Shown here in pieces: positions 49,380-61,410 of a stretch of DNA of 64,000 nt. The stretch's first letter is position 1. Each line of letters starts with the position of its first letter. The stretch comes from Rapana venosa (Eukaryota > Mollusca > Gastropoda > Neogastropoda > Muricidae). A program made the translations under genes and the position numbers. Location: positions 5,201,626 through 5,265,625 of the forward strand of contig CM054145.1 of the NCBI GenBank assembly GCA_028751875.1, in the 5' to 3' direction. The notes below the pieces were generated by a model, which saw only the letters and a list, made by a program, of their open reading frames with translations, searched no databases and had not been told where the DNA came from.

Positions 49380-50301
49380 ATGCCCGTTGTCGGCCTGCCA
49401 ACAGCGTTGGAAGCGACCTTGGATGCCCTGCTCCAAGAACAGCACCTCGCTTCCTGGAAAGTCACTGGGAGTGGCGACAATACAGTCGTTGTGCTACGAC
49501 TGAAAGCCAGCCCAGCCAACAACAGCAACATGGTGCAACAGCACACCCCTGGCATCTCCCACAGCTACCGCAGGAAGCCACCAAGTTGCACTGATAGAGA
49601 CAGGCTGAAGGACAGAGGAAAGGAGAAGGACAGTACAGAGGCAAGAAGAACAGGAGGCAAGTGCAAGTGTGATGCCAGAAGAACATTCACCAGGTTTATT
49701 TGTGCCCACACCTCCTTCAAGCTGTGCTGTGTCACACACTGACACACCCCCTTCTGCCAACAGCACACTGTTGCAAAAATGCGCACGTGAGATCCGGCAT
49801 TCACCAAGTGCTGCCGTTGAGAGGGCGAAGGAAAAGCATGCTGACCCGCAACGTGACATTGACCTTGCCCCTGTGTTTACGACGGAAACCTCGGACTGTG
49901 ACGACCCTCTGGCGAAAGTTCAGGCAGTTGGAACTAGTGCCGGCGTCATCAGGGACTATGTAGCTGAACTGACTGATAGATTCTTGCAGAGGAGGCTTAG
50001 GGACACGCATAGGAACCAAGACTTTCGTAAGGTGTTCAGTAGTAAACGGCATCCAGACACGTTGGTTTGTGAAACTGATGATCTTGCTTTTCGTTTTCAA
50101 TGGACTGCTGATCACACACCCCCAGATTTGTTTTGGCTCGTGAAGAAGGACACCAGGCTGATGACCAATGAGGAATCCTTTGTCTATCACAAGCTGAAGC
50201 TGTGGTGCCCTGTTGACCGGGAGAAACTGAAAGATCGAATCAGTGCCGAACTTGATGTGATGCATGTAATAGTGGACGCATTTCGATTCTTGCTTGGATA
50301 A
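49380..50301 (+). pseudogene. Unrecognised ORF pair, probably one gene with a frameshift
   Basis: The first ORF, 49380-49742, starts MPVVGLPTALEATLDALLQE and contains HLASWKVTGSGDNTVVVLRL, then a basic Lys/Arg-rich part. The second frame, 49669-50301, is open to TAA (210 codons from its first Met) and contains AELTDRFLQRRLRDTHRNQD and FRFQWTADHTPPDLFWLV. A +1 shift near 49665 would join them into about 300 residues. Composition is non-repetitive and gene-like. I do not recognise a domain. It could be a low-copy gene, a retrocopy or an accessory ORF of a mobile element. No introns are needed. Confidence 0.5.
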
Positions 50302-50302
50302 C

Positions 50303-50303
<1 letters not shown>

Positions 50304-50379
<76 letters not shown>

Positions 50380-50605
50380 GCGAGCGCGTGTGTGTACGTA
50401 CGTGCGCGTGCGTGCGAGCGTATACGTGTGTGTATGTATGAGTGCGTATCTCTGTGTGTGTGTGTGCGCGCCTACGTGTGTGTGTTTGAATATGTGGATA
50501 TGCATGTGTGTATAGGTATGTGTGTGTATGAACGTGTGTGTGAGTGTGGCGTGTTTGTGTGTTCGTTTGTATGTATGCGTGTGTATGCGTGCGTGCCTGT
50601 GTGTT

Positions 50606-50653
<48 letters not shown>

Positions 50654-50675
50654 GTGTGTGTGTGGTGTGTGTGTG

Positions 50676-50707
<32 letters not shown>

Positions 50708-50711
50708 AGAG
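50304..50711. repeat. Long GT microsatellite at contig end
   Basis: (GT)n with interruptions, ending at the N gap. Probably the reason the assembly broke here. Confidence 0.9.
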
Positions 50712-51211
50712 NNNNNNNNNNNNNNNNNNNNNNNNNNNNNNNNNNNNNNNNNNNNNNNNNNNNNNNNNNNNNNNNNNNNNNNNNNNNNNNNNNNNNNNNN
50801 NNNNNNNNNNNNNNNNNNNNNNNNNNNNNNNNNNNNNNNNNNNNNNNNNNNNNNNNNNNNNNNNNNNNNNNNNNNNNNNNNNNNNNNNNNNNNNNNNNNN
50901 NNNNNNNNNNNNNNNNNNNNNNNNNNNNNNNNNNNNNNNNNNNNNNNNNNNNNNNNNNNNNNNNNNNNNNNNNNNNNNNNNNNNNNNNNNNNNNNNNNNN
51001 NNNNNNNNNNNNNNNNNNNNNNNNNNNNNNNNNNNNNNNNNNNNNNNNNNNNNNNNNNNNNNNNNNNNNNNNNNNNNNNNNNNNNNNNNNNNNNNNNNNN
51101 NNNNNNNNNNNNNNNNNNNNNNNNNNNNNNNNNNNNNNNNNNNNNNNNNNNNNNNNNNNNNNNNNNNNNNNNNNNNNNNNNNNNNNNNNNNNNNNNNNNN
51201 NNNNNNNNNNN
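50712..51211. other. Assembly gap, exactly 500 N
   Basis: The round length suggests a placeholder, so the real distance between flanks is unknown. Confidence 0.99.
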
Positions 51212-51227
51212 TAAATAATAATAATCA

Positions 51228-52350
51228 CCACCCCCCAAAGCATCTAAACATCACTCAACACCCCCTATCACCACCTTTACCCCAAACACCATCCCCGCCA
51301 CCATCTTCCCACTACCCCACCAACCCCCGCCGCCCCATCCCCCCACCACCACTACCACCACATCACCCCACCAAACCCCCCACCACCCCATCATCCCACC
51401 ACCCCCACCATAACACCCCACCACATACCCCCACCATACCACCTCATCACCCCCACCACACCACCTAAAACCCCCACCCCCACTACCACCACACCCCACC
51501 ACCTCATCCCACCACCACCCCATCTCCCACCCCACCACCATCATCACCACTCCCATCCCACCATCACAAACCCCCACCACACAAAACCCCCCCCCACACT
51601 TCTCAGTCACCCCCGCCGGGCCCTCTTTGCAACTCGCCCCATCACAGGGGGAGCCGTGGCGGCCCAGGATGAGGACCCCGTACATAACAAAACCAGGACA
51701 TCACCTCATCCTCGCTTGCGCCCTTCACCCTCCTGGAATCCAAAGTGGACGTCACCTGGACTGTCAGTCTTGGCCCTGAAGACGCACAAATCCACGACGC
51801 ACCACCACGCAGGGCACGCATGCGCGCGCACGCACAGAGATGGTGGTGGGGTGGGGGTGGGGGGTGGTAGTGGTGGTGGGGGGGGCATGATGATGATGAT
51901 GAGATATGGTGGGGTGAAGATGGTGGGGGGTTGGGGTGGTGAGAAGGGGGGAGGATGATGTGAGATGTGATGATGATGATGAAGTGGTGAAATGGGGTGG
52001 TTGTGGGGGTGGGGATGTAGGGGGGCGATGATGATGATGGTTGGGGGTATGATGATGAGTGATGGTAGTGGTGGGGATGGTATCAAATTGGTGGTGGGGT
52101 GTGGTGGTAAAGTGGTGGGGGGAATGGGGGTGATTTATGCGGTGTGGTGGGGGGTGGTTGCATGATGCTGATGGAGTGGGGGTTGTAGTGGGTGGTGGGA
52201 TGGTGGTGATGGTATAAGGGGGGTAGTGGTTGTGATGGTAGTGGTGGGGGTGGAAGGGTTGTGGTGGGGGTGATGTGGTGGTGGTGGGGGGGTTGTAGTG
52301 GTGGGTTTGTGGTGGTGTGATGAGGGGGTAGTGGGGTGGTTGGTATGATG
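51228..52350. repeat. C-rich CCACCA block and G-rich GGTGGT block
   Basis: 51228-51600 is CCACC-type text, and 51840-52350 is GGTGG/GATGAT text, its inverse in composition. The third-paralog Ig exon lies between them. Confidence 0.85.
51607..51762 (+). pseudogene. Third paralog: Ig2 N-terminal half exon (one frameshift)
   Basis: Follows a pyrimidine-rich CACTTCTCAG and ends TGGACT before GTCAGT, the same end and phases as the Ig2 exons of genes A and B. The upstream frame gives ITKPGHHLILACALHPPG, and after a 1-base slip near 51742 it continues SKVDVTWT. This gives B-strand cysteine to C-strand tryptophan at the Ig spacing. The frameshift may be a sequencing error, because this contig is poor. 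It probably belongs to another family member on the + strand. Confidence 0.55.
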
Positions 52351-53224
52351 ATCATCATGATTATTTTCTTCTCTTCTTTTTGGGGCTTCCCCTAACTTTA
52401 AAGTAAAACCCAATTCCAACCTGTTGTTTAAGCCCTCCCGCCCCAACAGGGGCCCCAACAGGGCTGTCACCCCGTCAACTTTAAATCTCAGTTTTAAAAA
52501 TGTGCAAATATACGATTAAAACAGGGGATAAAACCAACTCTACTGTCGTTCCTTTTTAGCAAAGCCCTGGCCAACCATAAGGGGGCCCAGGGCGGGCCCG
52601 CTTGTGGGAAAACCACATCAACCCACAAAAATGAATAAAACAAAAAACAATTCCTTAAAACAACCTTGTTCTTAGTACCAACTGTATCCTTTCACTCATA
52701 TAAACGGGAAAGCCCGTTCTTCGGAAAGTTAAAAATGGTGTCCGGTGGAACATCCCAAAAAAGGATTTCAGGGACTCTCGTAAAATGCTTGGCCAATTAT
52801 CAGGTCTACGCTGTCAACTTGTCCCCTTAAATTTTTTGTTTTTTTTATTAATTTAAAATGGCAAAAAACAAATTAAAACGGGGTTTAAAACCAACTTTGT
52901 CGTTCCATCTCTCCCGTTATTAATATATTTAAAATTAAAAATATAAAATTTTAAAATATATTTTATAATATATTATATATAAAAAATTATAAAAGAAGGG
53001 GTTTCCAAACCCCAACTCCCTGAGTAAATCATACTACCCTAACCCCTCCCCCCCTTCCCCCCCCCCCAACACACACAAAAACACACAAAGTTCCCCCTTT
53101 GGGGACCAAAAATGCAGCGGAAACTTAGCATGTGGGGATCCCCTCTGCCACTTTCCATAGAAGAGTAACACCCGCTATGGCAAAAGGAGCAGGTGGAGCA
53201 TCCCTTTTTTTCCCCGCCAAGGTT

Positions 53225-53425
53225 TAAAACAGCGTTGAGCGTGGTTACCAATGGATGGGGGGACCGTTTTTCGCGCCCTTGGGTTCAGTCAACCCCCAGT
53301 TCACCCATGTAAATGGGGGCCTTCCTCTTTTGGGGAGGGAAGGTAAAAAGCGGGGAGGGGAGGGGCACCGCCCCAATATACTGGCCCTTGAGAAACTGAG
53401 GTCTCTGACGCCTCGCTCTCCCACG
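53225..53425 (+). mobile_element. SINE-1 copy h in error-rich sequence
   Basis: Recognisable from TTGAGCGTGGTTACCAATGG to CTCTGACGCCTCGCTC, but with extra and missing G, C and T runs compared with the other copies. Confidence 0.75.
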
Positions 53426-53474
53426 TAGGAGGGAACCCCGACCCAAAGAAGAATCCCCTTTTTCCTCTCTCTAT

Positions 53475-53790
53475 CCAGAGCCGAAAAAGGACAGGCCACT
53501 GTTAAGGGGGCACTTTTTCCTTCGGGCCCCAACCCCCCCTCCGGGGGGGGAAACCCCCCAACCGACAACTCTTCCGCCCTTTCTCTGCATCACGACCCGA
53601 CTCCCCTTTCCGGGGGCCGCCCTGTCACGTGGGCTACTAAGGGGTTGTCTCATTGGGGTAGCAAAATGGCGAGGGGCGAGATGGGGTTTTTGGCGGAGTT
53701 TGCCCCCCCCAAAGGGTTCTCCCTTGAGGGGCAGAAGTCCGCCCTCTCTTGGCCAACATTACAAAACCTGGCGCCCCCGGGCCCCGGTTT
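53475..53790 (+). pseudogene. Possible degraded Ig2 C-terminal/coiled-coil exon of the third paralog
   Basis: CTCTCTATCCAG is followed by sequence whose translation includes GGTFSFGPQPPLRG, resembling the G-H-F-S-L-A-L-P-N-P of genes A and B. A KMARGEMGFLAEF-like stretch follows. The region is riddled with homopolymer errors, and no open frame survives. Confidence 0.22.
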
Positions 53791-54504
53791 TTGGGGGGGG
53801 AACGAAAAAAAACCGGTGGAAAAAAAAAATTGTTTGGGGCTCGTTTTCCAAAAAACACTGTGGCCAAAAAAAATGTGTTGGCGTTTTTGTTTTTTTTTTA
53901 AGGCACTGAAAGTTTAAATTTGTCTGGGGAATTTATGCGCTAAAAGTTTCCCGCTGTTGAAAAGGGTAAACCATTTGAAAATTGTTGACCGGGTTTTTGG
54001 GTTTTTGTTTTTGGTCCTATTCTTTCCCTTGGTGATAGGGGCAACCCCTTGCATTAAATACCAAAAACGTATTAACCACCCCATTTTCTCTCAAAACTCC
54101 CCCCTCTCTGCACACACACGCGCGCGCCCCTGCACGCACCCAACACCCCAATGAAAAGGGAAAAATATTTTATAAAAATTTGGAAGGTTTTTTTAAAAAG
54201 CTCTGGCGTAAACTCTCTAAAAAACTAAAACCGTAAAAGGAAAGGGAAAAAACCAAACCAAAAGGAAACAATAAACCCAACAACTAAAAAAATTTAAAAG
54301 GGATTTTTCTAAAAATGGGAGAGAAAGAGAAAAAAGGCCCGGGAGACCAGAGAGAGGAGGGGGGGGGGGGGGGAGAAAAGCTAGGGGATTGAATCTACTT
54401 GCGAATTAATTTAAACTTCTTTTTTTTTTTAAAAAGTACTGTGAATTTTTAAAACTTGGGGACAAGCCCGCAAATTTGGTTTCAAAACCAATGCAAAAGG
54501 TTTA

Positions 54505-54782
54505 AACCCCAGCTTTGAGCGTGATTCCCCAAGTGGTTGGGTGCCCCTTTTTCCCGCCCTGGACTTCAGTCCCGGGTCCCCCCCCAAATTTCCCCCCCCG
54601 GGTTTGAAAAAGGGGTATCTGCCCTTTTTTTGGGGCTAAAGGGAAAGGGGTTTAAAGAAAGCAGGGAGGGAGATTGGGGGCCCCCCCTCAATATGCGGGC
54701 CTTTGGGAGAAGCTGGATCTCCCGAGGGCCCCCTCGCTCCCTTTACACCAATGGGTTTATGGGACATTTTTTTCCTTTTTCC
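54505..54782 (+). mobile_element. SINE-1 copy i in error-rich sequence
   Basis: Badly altered copy (TTGAGCGTGATTCCCCAAGT ... CCTCAATATGCGGGCC ... GTTTATGGGACA). It is identifiable only by order of blocks. Confidence 0.65.
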
Positions 54783-57149
54783 CAAATTTTTAAAGAATCA
54801 AAACTTGCCCTGGTGTGTGGGAAATATGGATGGCAAATTTTAAAAGACAATTTAAGGCAAATAGTCACCCTATTTGGTGGTTCGGGTGATTTCGGGCTTT
54901 GGATCCTTTTAAGGGGGGGAAGGCGGGGTGGGGTCGGGGGGTTCAAGTCTCCTAACAAAAGAAAAGGGTTTTTGTCTGGACTCTGATCATTTTTGAAACC
55001 CGAAGGGGTGTTTGCTACGGCTCAGTGGACTACGCGGTTAGAACCCCGGTTAAATTTTTAAAGGGTTTAAAACACCAAACCTTTTCCCCCCCCCTTGCCT
55101 AGGGGGCCTCTCCCCCTTCTCCCCTTTTCTTCTCTCCCCTCTCGGCCGAAGTGACGGGACGAAACCCTGAACGGGTGTGCGGTTAGAAAGCTGCGGGGGC
55201 CAAATTTTGCATTTTAGTTTCAAAATTTTCGGGTTAAACCCCTTCCGGAAAACGTAATAAAAACTTTAAAAAAAATGCCCTGCTGATCGAAACGTGGGTT
55301 GGGGTTTGGGAAAAGGCGCGGGGGGGGAGGGGCGGCATGTTGTTTTGGGTCTTGGGAAGAAGCCAGTGAAAACCAGTGACAACAGAAAGGGGCGGCCCCG
55401 GGGGCTAAACCGTAACCCCCGTTTTTCAGAAATTTGGGCAAAAAACCCCCCTTGTAGGGACGCCCCGATGTTCAAAGGGAAAGAAAAAAGAAAAAAGCAA
55501 AGGGGGGGGGAAGGGGAAAAAAAAAAAAAAAGGAAAAGGTCCCAATTAACAAAAACCCCCTGTTAAAAAAGGGAAAAAAAAATGGCCAAAAAAAAAAAAA
55601 AAAAGGGCCCCCTTTGGTGTAAAAAAAATTAAAAAAAAATTCCCCTGCTCCCCCGGAGGGGTGGGGGGTCAACAGAAGGGAAAAACAAAACCCCAAGGGT
55701 ACCCCCCGGGGGGAAAATTATGCGCCCCCCCACCCCGGTTAAAATTGAATTGGAATGCCCCGCCACACCCCAAAAAATTTGAAAAACTTGACCTAATTTT
55801 TTTTGTGTTTTCCAAAAAGGCAAAAAAAACCCGGGGAAAAACGTGTTTGTCCCCCCCCTTCCTTTAAACCCCGGGGAAAGAACCGCACCGGGGGTTTTTC
55901 TCGCACCTGACATTTGGCTGCAATTGGATAAACCTGATACTGATACTGGTATGAAAAACAGATTTTGTCTACTCAAACCCTGACAAAAGTGTACAGCGTG
56001 TTTAAAGGGGGACAGCAAAGAAACCCCACGTTTTCAAAAGGGGTTTTCCCAAAATTTTTCGGTTCCAAAAACCTTGTGAAGTGTAAACTAAAGAAGACTA
56101 AACCGGAATACTTTTGGGGAATGGAGATCCTGGGGGAATCTAAGTTTTGGTTGTTTGGTAACAAAGAAAAGAATAAAAAAACCCATTTTGCCAGAAAAGA
56201 ATTTGTCGGGCTTCCCCGGGATTCCCCGAAAAGGGGAAAAAACAGGGGTTCTAAACACAAAACACAGAGACGGGGGTGGAAAGGATTTTAACAACATCTT
56301 GGGGAAACCTGATCCGTTTTAAAAAAATGGGGCTGACTTCGGGGCCCGGGTGCTTAAAGGGGAAAAGGCTGGGTTTTGAAAAATTTGGGGACTTTTTTGG
56401 CCCAAAAAGACAAAAAATTTTATCGAATCTTGAAAAAAACTTAAAATTTAAACTGCCAGGGTTTTCCCATGTCAATTTTTTAAATCGGGGCCCCCGTTCG
56501 ATATGTTTTTTAACCCGCGCCGCAGCGCAATATGGTTTTGATTGCTAAATAGAAATTAAAATTGTGCCCTTTTGGGGTCAAAAGGGGGGTGTCATTTTGT
56601 TCCTCTCCCCCCTCTCCTTACTCCCCCTCCCCCCTTTAAGGGGTTTTCCACAAGTTTTTTTTTTTCATGGTATGAAGCCTTCTTTTTTCCCCCTTGGTTT
56701 TATTTTCAAATCCCTGTACCCAAGGAAATTTTAAAAACAAAAATTTTGGGGGAGGCTCAAAAAAACCGAAAGGGCCCAAAGGGGTTTTTCCTACCCCCTT
56801 CGGAAAGCCTTGGGGTGGGGGTGGTGTTTTGGGGTGGGTTTTGGTTTTGGGTTTTGTGTGGCGTGCGTGCGTGCGTGCATCCATTTGGTTTTTTGGGAAA
56901 TTTATTAATTTTTTTTACGGGTTTTTGTAGGGCGATTTGTCTTTTTGCAAGATATAGTTTTTATATATAAAAGCGTTTTTGTTTTGGGTAGCTTTACGAG
57001 ATTAAGCGCTTTTAAAAATTTCCCATACATTTTTTTATTATTATTTTATACGATTTAAATTCCCATGTTTTAAAATTATTATTATTATTACTTCAAGTAA
57101 ACGGCAGATCCCCTCTGCTTTTGGGGCCAAAAACCCGGCCCCTTTTTTT

Positions 57150-57440
57150 TTTTTTTTCCTTCTTCAGCTGTATTTTCCCAATCAGAGGGGGTTTTTTCTA
57201 CAGAATTTTACCGGGGAACTCTCTTTTTGCCGGGTTTCTTTTACTATGCTAAAAAATTTTTGAGAAACAAAGGGAACTTGGGTTTATGCCAACCCCAAAA
57301 GACAGCACCCAGCCCCATTCTGTCAAAGGGGGAGGGGGAACTTTTGGGGCCCAAAAACGGGATTAAACCCATCGCACATTCCCGACCCAAACTTTTCGAT
57401 TTTGGCAGGCCGTTACCCTAGACCACCAATCCAATGGAAA
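57150..57440 (-). mobile_element. SINE-2 copy d in error-rich sequence
   Basis: Minus-strand head at about 57440-57370 and body with TTCTACAGAATTTTACCGGG at 57195-57215. Many indels. Confidence 0.6.
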
Positions 57441-57796
57441 ATTTTTTCCTGTAATAGGGACAATAAGGAAACTAAATTGTTTGAATTGATCCACTACCTT
57501 TTAAATTTGATGGTCAAAAAAACAAATACTTTTCTCAACTGCCCAGTAAACTTTCCCACCATACTCCCCACTAAAAAGTTAAAGTTAAACACATTCAGCA
57601 AAAGCATCCCAATTTAAAAGACAAAGGGTGTGTGAAAGTGCTGGATCAAACCCCAAGAAACAAATGACAATTTTCCCTTTGACTTTTCCGTTTTTTTATT
57701 AAATAATCTTTCTGTGTATATTGGGGTTTTGTGTTTTTTAAAATTTTTGGGTTTTGAAAATTAAATTATTAAATTCTGAAATTTTGAATACATACT

Positions 57797-60760
57797 ATGA
57801 TATCATCCATAACCCGTGCCTTTGGGGGGTCGTGGGGGAGACCAAAGATGATGCCGGGTAAGCCTCCCCATCCATCTCTCCTGGGCTCGCCGTAGTGCCA
57901 AGTCATTCTCCGGGGTCCATTCTCTATGTTGTCCATCCATACTTGTTCTTCTTCCCCTTTTTTCTGCCACCTTCAGTGTTCCCTGCAGTACTGTTTTTGC
58001 AGGTTTGTGGGGGGTGATGTGGCCAAAACCATGTCACTTTTTTTTTGACAGGTGAGAAGGGTTCTGTGGACCTGCAGCCTGTTTTTTGACTCTTGAAAAA
58101 TTCTTTGGGTTTTTCGTTCTCTCCGGATATGCCACAGTTTTCTATGGCTTTTTTGTTTCAAATGCAAATCGTTTTGCTTTTTCCCAGCAGTCAATCCAGG
58201 TTTCATTTTCCGTACAGCAGGACATCTAAATTAGAGCTTTGAAAGGCTTTAGTTTGATTAGAAACTGATCTCTTTATTTTTTCAATGGTGGTGAGTTTTG
58301 TTAGGGAAAGGTTCCCATGGCATTCTGATTTTGATTTCTGTCGTCGATCGCCCGCCCTTTGTGATGTAGCGCCAAGGTATTTAAAAGCGTCTACCTCCTC
58401 CGTTGGCCTTTAAAGTAAATTTAGCAGTGGCGTTGCTCGGCTGTTCACAATATTTTTATTTTTCTCCAGCTCACCTCCATCCCTATGCTCCAACTCTTTT
58501 ATCAAGTCGGGTGAAGATCGAGCTCTGTGTTACTTCCCCCCCATAGTCAATGTCCGCAAACCGCAAGTTTTTGAGGGGGCTCCGCCAATGGGGATGGGAG
58601 AGTGGAAGTCTGGAGGTCTCTCTCAAATGTTTTTTTCCCAAAAACAGATTAAACAGGACTGGGGGTAACAGGGATCCTTTTGGACCCCCCCTGTGGTTTT
58701 GAAGTATCTCCGACCCGATGTTCAAAGGACTGCACTCTTCGGGTTTTTATAGTCTTGAATGGTTTCACTATCCCCCTTCAATGCCCAAAAATTCGAACTC
58801 CCCAGGCCTTCGGCCATACCGGAAACCTTTTTGAAGTCGAGAATTGTGGAACAGTCTCTCGATGTTTAAGATGTTTTTTTCCCTCAGGGTTGGCATTAAA
58901 AATCTGTTTATTGTGCCCTGCCCCGCCCTGAACCCACTTGTTCCTCTGCAAGGGTCTTCTGCTCCCTTTTTGAGTTTATTCAAAAAAAACTTTGAGCATG
59001 TCTTGCTGGGTGGCTGATAGGGTGATTTTTTATATTTTGGGATTTGGGATAGATTCCCCTTCTTGGGCAGGGGTAAAATGAGTGATTGTGTCCATTTTGT
59101 TGGCCACTTTTTGTCTCCCAAATCTTCTGACAGATAGCTGAACATTGTGAGACGTTTCGCCCCCATGCTTGAGCACTCGGGTATGTTGTCGCCCTGGGGA
59201 CTTTCCACTGGTAAGCTGGGAGGCTTCTTCCACTTCTTCCCCCCTATAGAAATGGCGAGGGGGCTCTTTATGTTGCTGCTTTTCTTATTAGCCTTGGCAG
59301 GGTTTTTTTGGGGAGTTGTACATTCTTGACAATACTCAACCACCTGTTCAATGCAGCTGACTTTTTTGGAGGTTTTCGGGGCGTCTTTAAATGATGATTT
59401 GGTTTGAATGGTTTTGTGAGTTTCTTCAAGGGGTTCGGGCTATGCCTTTTACTGTTGCCCCTTTCAGCTTTTTTTTTGATCTCATCACATTTATCACTGA
59501 TCCATTCCTTGGGGGCCTTTAAAATTGACTTTTTCCAAGATTGTTGGCCTCCCGTAATCTTTTGGGGTTTGGGTGACCTGGTTGGTTTTTAGTGCTCTTT
59601 TGTATCGCAGAGGTCCAAAATTCAATTTTTAGTCCATGGGTGGTGTTTATTCCCCTGACGACCGGTACCCCTCTGCTGTTCTCGGGGCTGCCTATTAAAT
59701 TGTTTGGAGGGCATTGAGGGCATTGTCCAGAGGGTTAAGCCGCAAAACGTCCGCCAAGCTTGTTGGAAAATCTCCTCGACATTTGGTCTTTCAGTTTGTC
59801 CCGTCAAATTTTATACTGGGTTTGCAGGGTGTTTGTTTTTTTTGCTTTATTTTGAATACCAGCAGAAAGGGCGTGGTCGCTGCATATTCAGCTCCAGGGG
59901 GGTTTTTGTTCTGGGCCCGTTGATCTGGGGTTTTTAAGCGCCGGGTGTTAAGATAAAATCTATTTGGTTAAAGGGGCTTCCATTTTGGGGCATCCAGGTT
60001 GTCCTCCTTGACTGCTTGTGGGGATAGAGGGTATTGGCAATGGTAAGTCTGTGGGTGCAGGCAAACTCCAGCAAACGTAGTCCCCTGTCGTTGGTCTCTC
60101 CAGTTCCAAACTGACCAACTGTTCCGGCCCATTGGTTGTAAGAGTCAGGACCTACTTTGGCGTTAAAATCCCCTTGGATGATGATGATGTCCTTCTTGGG
60201 TATTTTCATAATGGTCTCTTCAAGATCTTCGTAAAATTCTTCTACTTCTTCATCTGCATGGTCAGATGATGGTGCATAGATTTGTATGATGGTGATGTTC
60301 TTGGGCTTGGCCGACACCCGGATGGTGATAATCCTGCTGGAAGCCGGTGTACAGCTGATAATGCACCCCACTACTTCCTTTCTGACAATAAATGCCACTC
60401 CATGTTGGTGATGTTTCTCTTGGCCACTGTACCAGATCTTGTTGCCTTCTTCAGTCAATGTCTCACCAAATCCTGTCCATCTCACTTCTCCTAGTCCAAT
60501 AATGTCCCATTTATAGCGGCTAAGCTCATACTCTAGTTCTTTGATTTTTCCACACTGGTAGAGTGTACGGACGTTCCATGTACCAATGGTGATCTGTTCT
60601 CTAGGGAGCTTAAGTAATGTTTTAACTCCAGTAGCTGACTTGTCACTTCCACCCTGGTGTTGATCAATGGAAAGCGCGGTCGTTGGTAACCCGGGCCTCG
60701 ACCGATCCGGTATTATATTGGCTTTGCATTTGTCTTTCATGTTTATTCTGTGGGCTTAGG
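57797..60760 (-). mobile_element. Near full-length LINE (FADD family), corrupted by sequence errors
   Basis: The endonuclease ORF 60740-59934 is intact: ITIGTWNVRTLYQCGKIKEL, IGLGEVRWTGFGE, IIIIQGDFNAKVGPD and PFNQIDFILTPG. The connector, RT and C-terminus follow at 59930-57797 in many broken frames (GRSLPAYQWKVPRA, CQKIWETKSGQQNGHNHS). The RT part is the same family as 3586-5863. Error density falls sharply near 60000, so many breaks may be artefacts. Confidence 0.82.
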
Positions 60761-61014
60761 ATATGGTGGCGCCAATCTCCTCTCCAAGTCTCCATATGTT
60801 TTGGGTTTTTTTCTATTGGGGTTTCCTCCCCCACATGCGACAGGTTGTACTGGGTTACATGGATACCAGTAGCAGTAACAGAAAACTTCTGTGACTGACC
60901 TGACCTTGATATAGATACACACAAAGTAACATTCTGGTGCAAAGTTCAATGGACAAGTTTCAATGATGTAACCTCAAGGCCAGCCACACAGTGACCTTTA
61001 TTCTGTGTTGATCC
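60761..61014. other. Unassigned
   Basis: Clean unique-looking sequence between a LINE 5' end and repeat X. Could include the LINE 5' UTR. Confidence 0.4.
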
Positions 61015-61410
61015 TTCTTCTTCATGGTCATCAAATGCTCAGACAGAAACTATTGTTATTTTTATATGAATAAAAATATGTTGTGCTGCCGTTAAGCATC
61101 TGAAAAGTCAGGCCCAGCGTATGCGAATTCCGCATTGGAGAGAATTGTTATACTTTTTAAAAAACAAAACAGATTTCTGGAAAAAGGCAAAAGAATCGAC
61201 CCAAGAAGGCAGAAAATAGACATGAAGGGAAATGACAGGAGGACCAAGGCAGAAACAAAGAGAGGGATAGAAAAGAGGGAATTTCTAGCACATAATTTTC
61301 GGAAGGTGGGGATGCTATTTATACTCTGGCATCCCCATAGGGGAGTATTGATCCTATATACTTCAGAACTGTATATCTTGTTACAACCCATTTGCTGAAA
61401 CTAAACAGAC
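61015..61410. repeat. Unclassified interspersed repeat X, copy 2
   Basis: Matches 11424-11830 block by block, including AAACAAAGAGAGGGATAGAA and the GGGGATGC...GCATCCCC pair. Confidence 0.6.

Larger units (their letters stand above)
52380..57150. other. Error-rich sequence
   Basis: Full of short A, C, G and T runs. Known repeats inside are distorted (SINE-1 at 53225 and 54505). Ends about 60000, including the LINE part. No reliable gene can be called. Confidence 0.75.

Noticed and set aside
50305..51468. Long Val/Cys ORF across the gap
   Set aside because: GT microsatellite plus N characters.
54537..56970. Several ORFs of 80-150 residues
   Set aside because: Lie in the error-rich block; contain distorted SINE or homopolymer text and no recognisable domain.
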